A stretch of DNA of 64,000 nucleotides, taken from assembly GCF_036370855.1 (NCBI RefSeq), contig NC_088102.1, forward strand, positions 42,507,835 through 42,571,834, in the 5' to 3' direction. Positions 1 through 8,747 of this stretch are shown piece by piece; position 1 is the first letter of the stretch; the number at the start of each line of letters is the position of its first letter. A program made the translations under genes and the position numbers. The DNA comes from Dromaius novaehollandiae. Lineage: Eukaryota; Chordata; Aves; Casuariiformes; Dromaiidae. Below the pieces are notes generated by a model, which saw nothing but the letters and a program-made list of their open reading frames with translations, ran no database searches and was not told the DNA's origin.

Positions 1-29
1 TGACACCTTCAGGGACTACAAAGCACCTG
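1..29 (+). CDS. PLA2G4E: PLA2G4 penultimate exon (3' end only)
   Basis: The first 29 bases encode DTFRDYKAP plus the first base of a Gly codon, read from position 2, and are followed by a consensus gtaagt donor at 30. The exon starts before the window. The reading frame joins the exon at 4285 exactly. Confidence 0.7.
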
Positions 30-3000
30 GTAAGTTTCCAGCAACCCACCACTTCTTCAGAAGCAGCAGCCTTCCACTTTCTCTTTGTTACTGCACAGTA
101 TCTATTGTTCACATCCTCCTGTAAACACTTACGGATTCAGAGTCCCACTATGGTATCAGATATGCCTAGATCTGAACTATACCAGGGACCATAAAATACA
201 GAATGTTCTCTGACAGTAGAGCAGCAGCTAGGCTGAGCCTTGGACATGCATGCCACCCCTCAGATTTTTTCAGGGTTTTCATTGGTGGATTTTAGAGTTC
301 ACAGACAAAAAACATACTCTCTCTGTCTGCAATGGCAAAAATTAGCAGGGTTAGCAGGTCATTTGCTTCCATACTTCTCATTCCTTCCTGTCAGAGAATG
401 CTCTTGGGAATCCAAGGATTTCATTGTTTCTAATCATTTCCAGGCTTACAGTTAGGCAGATAACCTTGAAAACAAAAGTGTGGACTAGTGAAGTGAGGAA
501 AATATAACACAGAGACATGTGGACAGCTTCTGTTCACTTCAGCGAGTCCTAGAGTTTGAAATCAAGAGAGGAGTTTAAATAGCAACATTGCCAGTCACTT
601 CAAAGCAGATTAATTTAAACAGGTATTTTCTCTTAATCTTCTCTCACAACTCCGTACTACTTCTCCTGGTGCCAAAAAAACTCAGTTGTTTCTTCTCCAG
701 ATGATAAAATCACTAACTTTTACTATGGAAACACTTTTTTTTTTTTTTAATCACTTCAGTGATTAAAAAGTATACTGAAAACCAAAAATCCTGGGATGGT
801 ATATAGTAGATGAAATTTAATAACAAAACACAGGTCCTTATTGTATTGTATTCTTATTTTTTTAAATCATTAACAATCATACAGTATTTTGACTTTGTAG
901 ATATTCTGGATTGAGTTCCTTGCTTATTTGAGATATGGAACTGGGATTTTTAACAGGTTTCGAGTATGCCAGGGGTATTTACACAGGTACACACACCTTT
1001 AAACTCAAGCACTTAACATAGATCAGATACCTAAAAGGTTAGTTTCTCTAGTTGCCCTTTCTGGAAAGAATCAGAGAAAGGAGAACAGCAGAAAGAACTA
1101 GAACAGGAATGGAAAATTAGCTCCTGTATATTGCTTTCTTTTACCTGTCTCTTTCCCTCTCAGTGATTTGCAGAACCCAGGGATGGTTGTTCCTAGCTTA
1201 GCTATCTAATATAAGGTACATGTTAGATGCTGCGCATGTCAACCTTGTCAACCTAAATTATCAGGGAATCTAAAATGGGGTTTTATTATGTGTGTAGCAG
1301 GTATATGTGAAGGCCTATGTGATATCTGCATATTAAGCGCATTCAGACAAGTCTGTGCTGTCTGACTGGTTCAGCTAGTAGCTGCAGGTTGATATAAAGA
1401 ATCAGAGAGAGAATAGGTCCTGGTGGGGACCTCAGGAGCAGGAGCTTCTGCTGAACTTGCATGCAAGGGCACAGCTCACAGAGGGGGCTAGGAGGCTGCC
1501 GCCTCTCTGGAGGGGCCGCCGCTCGCCCGGGCTGGCAGGATGGATGCCACAGAAAGCTCCGAGGCTGGGAACAGAGGTCTGTTGGGCCAGTTACAGACAG
1601 AGATCAGCGATGAGCAGAACTCACAGCATTTCAGTACTGTATCCTGGCCCAAGCTAGACTGTACAGCATCTGAAGTATTAGCTCAATTACACGAACAGGC
1701 AGTTTTTCTGGAGCCAGCTCATCCATGAGCTTGTTCAGCAGTAAGAGTTTTGAGCCTGGACAGTATATAAGTAAAACTGACATATTTAAACTGGGTTACT
1801 TCTGCATTGGTTAGAGCATCTCATGTTTGGAATAGAAAGGGGAATTCCTCTGTATGAGGCTTAGTCTGCTTCATTCAAGAGTAGTACCAGTTGCTCATGA
1901 CTCTCTGCAAAGCCAGGCAGAGTACATTTACTGGTCTTACAGAGACCCTTCCAGGATAATCACTTTGAGTGAATAAACTGATTTCTGGAAACATAAAAGG
2001 ATTTTTTTGTAGCAAGACAAGCACAGAAAAGATCCATGTTTGAGAAGCTTCTCTGAATGCCTGAGATCCTTTCAGTGAAAGACAATGATGAGTTTCTACA
2101 AGATCTGCCGCCCTGTTTTAATATAGATATTGCAGATATTTGTGACTGAAGAGGTGGGTTATTATCTGTGGTAACAACCTGGTGCCAATTTAATGGTCTC
2201 ATTGGAAGCTGATAGAAAAATTCTCTCATCTTTGGTGCTCTCACATCTGTGATAAGAGGGAATCAAGCATTATATTTCCTGTCTGTGTTAACCTTTGGTA
2301 ACTATTGCTGATAGTTTTATCTGCCATTTATGTTCATTTCTCTGGTTGGCACTACTCTCTTTTCCTCATGCCAGCTGTTAGAAAACCTAAGGGTCTATGG
2401 GAAAGACAGGGAAGGAAAAAAATGTGACAACCCTCATGTCAGGGTGCAGGCTAACCTACAGCAGTGGATCTCTGGCCTAGGGTTGGATTGGAGCCCAGGA
2501 ATCTGCACAACTAAACCAAATTCATTGAGCCTTGTCCCTGGAAGGTGGAAAATCTCCACAAACCTCTTTATTCTGCATCTGTACTAAAAGGCAGATGTAA
2601 GTTCAGTCTGCCCATGTGCGGTGTTGCATTAGTGCAGAGTTGAGCCAAAGCTAATACGGTCAAGCGGGCTTTTGACATTCTTTGATTGTGGGCAGAGAGA
2701 GCTCATGTTTGCTCAGAGTTCAGGAAGGGCAAGTTCGCATACTGGGTACAGCGTACAGCACCCTCAGCTCAGGTGGTATATGTTGCATGTACTGAATTTA
2801 GTGTATAGACATACTTTCACCAGCTCAGTAGGTGATGGTGTGTCCAAGAAAGCAGCTAAATAAAGAGCACCCTTCCTGCCAGTCTCTAGAGCAGATGGTC
2901 AGGTCCAAGCTGAGATCAGCTGCTGCACTGAGTCATAGGTGACTTGTGGAAGGTCTTAGAAAAACAAGTGAAGAGATGTGTTTTACATCTCCTGCATCCA

Positions 3001-4493
3001 TAAATTTGTTGGCATTTGTGATCACAGGATAAGTCTTAGGTATTTGTCTCCCAGTACCAACAAGTTATTGAGGAGGTCCCTATGAATGTTTTCTCCGTGA
3101 TAGCCTGAAAATAAACATTAAGTTTTGCATTAGTTTTGGATCTGGTTTCTATAGTCAAATGAATTAAAATAAATAAGTTAACTGAATTTGTCTTCAGGTT
3201 ATAAGACATGATGTATCTAGTATTTTAAGAGATATCACTTCTAGGACTATCTGCCTAATTGTTTTGCCTGGGGCTGTCATATATATGTTGATTATCTGGG
3301 GATGATGACATGTGCATGAAAAGGTCTTTCAGTGTACCCTGCCATGTCTCAGTGTTTCAGGCAATATTAGGTTCATTCTCACTGCTGAGGTTTCATAAAG
3401 CTTGCAGTTTTTTATAGCAATAGGTAGCTTGCGGAAATTACGGTTAATGTTTGTGCCATCTGCTTCCGGGATATGTCCAGATAACAGCTCTGTGAAGTCT
3501 CTAGGTTTAGATAATAGAATTTAGTTTTTGTGGTCTTTTTTGTCTACCTTTTGATTATTCCTCCCAGTAGGAACCAAGAGCTGATGTAGCAGATTGTGCT
3601 AGGGGATAGCTGGCTGAAAAGGCAGGTCTGCTTTTGGAAATATCCTTTGTCTGAATCCCTGAAATGGGCAGATTTTCAGCAGCCTGTTTCTGGAACATGA
3701 AAGCATAGTAGAAAGGGAAATAAGATGTAAAGTCAAAGTTGGCAGGCACAGAAAGTGGCAGTGGCATCAGAGGCCCTTTGCTGGTAAAGAAATTATGCTG
3801 TCATGATGTCCGTGTTGCAGTTGCCTGCTCTGGGAGAAGGAGAGGAAAGAAAGAGTAATTGCGCTTTACTCATCACCTTAGCTAGACGTGCAAGGTGCTG
3901 CGATGGCTAGGAGATGGCAGCAAGGCAGGAGCCAGGGCTGGGAGAGCAGCAGCCTCTGGAGGGATACCCAGGGCCGGTGCCTGGCTGCGCTGCCAGCTCG
4001 GCCTGGGGCTGGAGGAGCAGGCACAGAGACGGATCGCAGCTGCACCCTCCTGTGTTCAGAAAGGGAACTATTTTATTTGTTTTGGCATTTTCTAGGATGC
4101 CCAGAACAACCTGTACTCCCCCATACCTCCACCAGCTCCTCTACCCCACTGCTACCAATCAAATATACCAGCAATAAAATGCCTGTGGAGGGAAATCTTG
4201 GGGTTGTGATCAACTGCACGTTTGAGAAACGTGCAGACCCTCATCATGTTTCGCTTATTATCCCAATCATTGTTTGTCCCTTAGGTGTGAAACGTAGTCC
4301 CTCAGAGATGGCAGAGGGTGATGTTGATGTTGCCAATACCTGTGGTCCATATTACATAAACAATCTGAGTTATTCAGAGGAAAACTTTGACAAACTGGTG
4401 AAACTAAGTTACTACAATGTCCAGAATAACAAAGACTTGATTCTTCAGGCCTTGCGCACAGCAGTGGAGAGGAAAAAGCAACATAAGAAATAG
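1..4493 (+). CDS. PLA2G4E: Group IV cytosolic phospholipase A2, C-terminal end (two exons, 5' truncated)
   Basis: The spliced product of 1-29 and 4285-4493 is the extreme C-terminus of a calcium-dependent cytosolic phospholipase A2. These enzymes hydrolyse membrane glycerophospholipids, and the epsilon member also acts as an N-acyltransferase; the catalytic Ser/Asp lie upstream of this window. The visible peptide reads DTFRDYKAPG-VKRSPSE across the junction, the family motif near the end of the catalytic domain. It continues to a tail with SYSEENF, KLSYYNVQNN and a basic end (RKKQHKK). The codon for the G is split G|GT, and donor gtaagt and acceptor ttag agree in phase. Membership in PLA2G4 is seen in the sequence. 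The choice of E over D or F rests on its position just upstream of EHD4, as in human. Nothing odd is visible in the coding part. Confidence 0.72.
30..4284 (+). other. Last intron of the PLA2G4 gene
   Basis: This 4.26 kb intron runs from gtaagt to ccttag. It holds a T14 run followed by a perfect 12-bp inverted repeat (744-769). GC-rich patches near 1470-1560 and 3890-4060 each carry short open frames. I see no further PLA2G4 exon in it. The last 397 bases before the acceptor stay open in the frame of the terminal exon. Confidence 0.65.
735..769. repeat. T-run followed by a perfect inverted repeat
   Basis: A run of 14 T (735-748) leads into a 12-bp arm (744-755) that is repeated as its exact reverse complement at 758-769, with a 2-nt spacer. 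It lies in the PLA2G4 intron and could extrude as a hairpin. Confidence 0.8.
4285..4493 (+). CDS. PLA2G4E: PLA2G4 terminal coding exon
   Basis: The acceptor is cccttag. The exon begins with GT, completing a split Gly codon, then encodes 68 residues from VKRSPSEMAEG to a basic QHKK end and a TAG stop at 4491-4493. The spacing of R-S-P-x-E, the NLSYSEENFDKL segment and YNVQNN is typical of the end of the beta/delta/epsilon/zeta cPLA2 group. Confidence 0.75.
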
Positions 4494-4721
4494 CCACCTC
4501 TGCAAAAATCACGCAGTGGTGATGGCATGTGTATGTCCCTGGTCAAGAGGGATCCCAGCATTCTGCCAGCTGCCCAGCACTAGGAAATATAAAATGAAAT
4601 ATCTGAGTCCTGTTCCGAGTGATCAAGGAACTTGATTAGAGAAGGAAGAAAAGCCAGAGAACACTAAGAAGAGCGCTCTGTTTGTCACCAAAAATTCTAA
4701 AGCCTGTCTGTCAGTAAAGGG

Positions 4722-4727
4722 AATAAA
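4722..4727 (+). promoter_or_regulatory. Poly(A) signal AATAAA, proximal, PLA2G4
   Basis: A canonical hexamer 229 bases after the stop codon, followed by A-rich sequence. Confidence 0.5.
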
Positions 4728-5025
4728 CACAAAAAACAAAGCTCTTCCTTAATGGATTAATGTGCTTCCCTTGTTGAAAGCCTCAGGAGCGTAGCCAGGT
4801 GAAGCTGTACTATGCTCTTGCTTGCAGAAGTGACCTTTCAGGCCAAGGCTGAAATATGTGGACAAGGAAACGTGAGGAAGTTGATGTTGACGGTGTTTGT
4901 GCTCTACCTGTTCTATAAAAAGAGAGGATTGTAAGTCCAGAAGTGCAACAGAGGACAAAATCCATTGTTTCTAAAACAGCAACAAGAAGCCAATTTGTGA
5001 ACTAAGGAGTCTTTATGTGAATGTA

Positions 5026-5031
5026 AATAAA
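5026..5031 (+). promoter_or_regulatory. Poly(A) signal AATAAA, distal, PLA2G4
   Basis: A canonical hexamer about 530 bases after the stop, followed within 40 bases by a T-rich, GTG-containing stretch that could serve as a downstream element. Confidence 0.45.
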
Positions 5032-5834
5032 TATTAAACTTTATATAAGAAAACACTTTTTCGTGTCTGAGTTACAGCAAATATATTTTTGGAGGTAATA
5101 AATGTTACAGCGATTTATTTTAGGAGATTCTTTCTCTACAAGCAGAAAAATTAAAGACAACATGCAGACTGACTTCATAGCTGCTGAAAAAATATTGAAA
5201 AGAAATGATGCTTGCTCCAGACCTAGATGCAAACTACCTCAGGATCCTGAGATGGTTTGAGTTTTGGATTTCATTTAAGGCCCATCTCTCCAAGAACTGA
5301 CTCTCACTAATTTATTTAATTAAACTGGATTTAAATGTTACTGGTACATGCTGAAGGCTTGAGACTTTAAAGCTTTTGAGAATAATACATTAAAAAATAC
5401 ATAAACAACATAGGCAAAGTAGATCTAAAGTTATATTTCTAATACCACTCACCCAAACTATGGTATCTTTCCCTTTTTTAAGTTGCTATAGAGCACTCCA
5501 GCTAAAGTTAATTAACTTTCAACTTGCTGACACTTTGGTCATCACATTAACATGGCTTCTTTTATATATTCATTCCATTTTCATGATGCAGATATAGCAG
5601 GTTTCACAGCAGCTGGATAATTACCTGGAACCTCAGCTGAATTCTGTAAAATGCTGAGCACCGCCTGAGTGAATCTAAATTCTGGGGAGAATTAGGCTGT
5701 CATGGAGTGTAAAGAGGGACATTCTTCTGTGTGGACGGAGTCTGAGAATTGGAAGTAATCTGCAAAATAAAATATAAGCATTTATAAACCTGTCCTCTAT
5801 ATTGTACAGGAATATACCTGAGTGAAATATATAG

Positions 5835-5837
<3 letters not shown>

Positions 5838-5866
<29 letters not shown>
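5838..5866. repeat. (AG)n microsatellite
   Basis: About 14 uninterrupted AG units followed by a degenerate A/G tail to about 5874. Confidence 0.95.
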
Positions 5867-5873
<7 letters not shown>

Positions 5874-6639
5874 GAATAGTTCATTTGATTGTTAGGCAAA
5901 AATGATAAGGTATCACCTATGGATAGAGAAGAGTGTAGGTTTCTAATTTTCTGTATTCAAAACTGAATGTAGTTTGAGTGCTGTATTTGAGAGATGAAAT
6001 CCCAAGTCTCCATTTATATGTTTTCCTAGAATTAATTTAACTTTTATTCAATTTTCCTCTTTTTTTTTTAATTTATTAGAGATCTTGTTTCTACAAGCCC
6101 ATGGCACTTTGATCTGTTTCCTAGAGGCTTCCCTGCTCATCAGTTCTACTGTAGTCTCTTTTGTAAAGAAATCTTGATATTGTGGGCCTAAAATGGAAGC
6201 CTGATGAATCCCATTGCCTTCAACATCAGGGGTCTCCTCCTAGGTGGTTCACAGAAATGTAATTCTTCTGTTTACCACTTAGGTCTGTTGGAGCACACAG
6301 CAGGAGCCCGTACAGCTCCTGCTTGGGCTATATGCCCCAGGGTTTACCTCCCATGGAAACCAGGGAGCAGAGAAGGAGGTCATGTTGGTGCATGCTGCAT
6401 CTCCTCGCGGTGTGGAACTGGATGTAGCTAAAGGGCACAATAAGACCTGGGAATTTGGAAGCACTCCCAGGTTCCCGTATAGTTTTATTGTCTGAAGGGC
6501 AAAAACTATCCCACTGAGAGCAGGAAGCATCAAGGCAGGAAGTTTAAAGACAAGCAGGACTAGGTATGTAAGTGCAAACACTTCCCTTCCCTGCCTGCAG
6601 CTTTCCAGGAGCCACGGAGGGGTCACAGAGAACAATGAA

Positions 6640-7090
6640 CATTTACCTCATTTCAAAAGAGTACAGTGGAACTGAAGAAATAATTCAGTATCTCTGAGTT
6701 CTCTATATTCAACAAAAATATAGAGGAAAATGACAGGGATGATCAAAGAGGGGGATCAGCTTCCACACAAAGGGTAAATAGGTAAAGAATATGCAACCTA
6801 GGAAAAGGACAGTGTGAATGAAAGGGGGGAAGATAGAAGATTTGGCCTTGGCCTGAAGGAGACGGACAGGGAATGACTGCATCTCTCCTCTAACAGAAGA
6901 CCTCGAGGGGATGAAACAAAAATAGCAAATGTCAGGTTCAAAGTAAACAAAAGAAGGTAGTTCTTCACACAGCATGTGGTTGATTTATGGACCTCTTTGC
7001 CACTGGATGTTGCCGTTGATAAGTTTACATGAGTTCAGGGGGAAAAGTCATAAAAAAAACAAGACAAATGTGAAACTGAACTTTTAGAAA
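6640..7090 (+). mobile_element. Degraded CR1-type LINE 3' fragment
   Basis: The segment around 6940-7045 reads like the 3' part of an old CR1 element. It has the order 'aggttcaaagtaaacaaaagaaggtag', 'ttcttcacacagc', 'tttatggacctctttgccac', 'ggatgttgc' and 'agtttacatgagttcag', as in CR1 copies of birds and turtles. Upstream purine-rich sequence from about 6640 is compatible with the same element but more diverged. No reverse-transcriptase frame is left, so this is a truncated fossil. The call comes from remembered consensus features, not from an alignment, and the ends are approximate. Confidence 0.55.
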
Positions 7091-8146
7091 GGGGATTTGC
7101 AGAAATGAGGAAGCCAGTCAACAAGACCCTACATGAAGTGATGTAAAATCTTTAGACTCAGCATGGAAATTGCAAAAAAAAGGTTGCAAAACACATGCAC
7201 AGGCCTAAATAAAATGTGAAGCAAGGAACCAAGAAAAGGCAGAGTGGTTAAACGCTCAGAGGCAGAGCACTGTTAAAGCCTAACATCTGTTCTTTGAGGA
7301 ACAGGGCAGGGAGGGAGGGGACAGGGAAAGGACACATCTAAACCTGCTGATGTGTTTAGAAAAGAGCAGGAACATATAAAGGGTAACATGCAAGATGGAA
7401 ATTAGGAGGAGGATTGTGAAAGGTAAATATCTAAAAATGTGAATCAGTAGGTGTGCTGGACCAGCTAAAAGTAATTATGATGATGGGAATATTGCAAAGA
7501 AGACAAAGACTTTATCTAAGCGTGCCACAGGAAAGATGTACTTCTAACACAACGTTTACACACAGATTTAGTAAAAATTCCCACAGTCTTTTTTAACTGT
7601 AAGCCCAAGCATCTGTGCAAATGAGCACAAATAAAACTTTCATGTCAGAGAAATATTTATTCATTTTATTGATGTCTTAAATCTGTTAGTGAATATGGTA
7701 TTTTTTCCATTAAAATCTGTTGTAAAATTAGCGGAAAAGGTCATCTTCTTAGGCGGAAGAGCTGAGGTAAAAAAGGGCAAGAGCTGCAGTTAAAAATGAT
7801 GGCCATATCTGCTACCTAAGTCCCACAGCAAAATTTTAATGTCATACTGAGAATTTTCACTGTATTTAGGAGAGAGTAAGTTGTTTAACGTAGCAGCTAA
7901 CCCCCACCGCATTTAGTCACGCGCTTCTTTGACATCTGAGGACGGTTACAATCTTCAGAAAAAACGTGAAAATTCTGGCAAATCTCTAGTCAGACCCGAT
8001 TTGTCAAGAGCTTCTGGCTTCCACCTCGAGGGACAGAGGCTGGTACCAGCAATCTCCAGAGGCAGATCTGGGGCCAAAAAACCTCACTGGTTGGGGGGGG
8101 AGCCCAAACCCTGCACAACCAACTCCCCCCCCCCCCGGACACGGAG

Positions 8147-8154
8147 TATATATT
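8147..8154 (+). promoter_or_regulatory. TATA-like element upstream of EHD4
   Basis: TATATATT lies on the edge of the CpG island, 358 bases before the ATG. If used, it would place the start site near 8175-8185. CpG-island promoters usually lack TATA boxes, so function is uncertain. Confidence 0.35.
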
Positions 8155-8378
8155 GCAGGGAGACGCCTCGCGACCTGCCTTTGGCTCGTTTCCGCGAGGG
8201 GCCGAGCTGCCAGCCCTGACTCCCGTCGCGCCCCTGAGGAGACCCGCGGCGGGGGGGAGCCGCCGGCCAAGGGCTGCGGCGGGCGGGCGGGAGGCGGCGT
8301 CCGGCTGCGCAGCCCCCGCCATTAGGCAACGTCGCCGGCAGGACGCCGGCGGCACCGCCGCCACCGCCCCGGCGCGCA

Positions 8379-8401
8379 GGGCGGGCGGGGGCCGGGCCGG
8401 G
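8379..8401 (+). promoter_or_regulatory. Predicted G-quadruplex in the EHD4 promoter/leader
   Basis: Five runs of at least three G are separated by loops of 1, 1, 2 and 2 C residues. This is a strong quadruplex pattern on the coding strand, 111 bases before the ATG. Confidence 0.7.
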
Positions 8402-8511
8402 CCGGCGGGCGCCCGCGGCCCGCCCCCGCGGCTGCGTGCGCGGGGAGGAGCGGCGGGCGGCGGCGGCGGGGCGGCAGAGCGGCGGGGTAGCGCGGCGAGG
8501 CGGGCGGCAGC

Positions 8512-8747
8512 ATGTTCAGCTGGCTGGGGAAGCAGGGCGCCGGGCGGGAGCGGGGCGGCGGCAGCGACGTGGTGCAGACGGTGACCGGGGGGCTGCGGGA
8601 GCTCTACCTGCGCAAGCTGCTGCCGCTGGAGGAGCACTACCGCTTCCATGACTTCCACTCGCCCGCCCTGGAGGAGGCCGACTTCGAGAACAAGCCCATG
8701 GTGCTGCTGGTGGGGCAGTACAGCACCGGCAAGACCACCTTCATCCG
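8512..8747 (+). CDS. EHD4: EHD4 exon 1 (coding part)
   Basis: Encodes residues 1-78 and two bases of R79, including the N-terminal segment that in EHDs folds back onto the G domain, and the Walker A motif GQYSTGKT. The donor is gtaggt. The split Arg codon (CG|G) is completed by exon 2. Confidence 0.96.

Larger units (their letters stand above)
4494..5055 (+). other. PLA2G4 3' UTR (approximate)
   Basis: This is the untranslated tail after the TAG stop. Two AATAAA hexamers (4722 and 5026) give two possible ends, near 4745 and 5050. The end point is inferred, since no cleavage site can be seen directly. Confidence 0.45.
5056..8090. other. Intergenic region PLA2G4-EHD4
   Basis: About 3 kb of AT-rich sequence between the presumed PLA2G4 poly(A) site and the EHD4 CpG island. 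It holds a (GA)n microsatellite and a CR1-like LINE fragment. I see no exon or RNA gene in it. Confidence 0.6.

Noticed and set aside
5675..5899. Frame encoding a Ser-Leu repeat on the - strand
   Set aside because: It is simply the translation of the (AG)n microsatellite.
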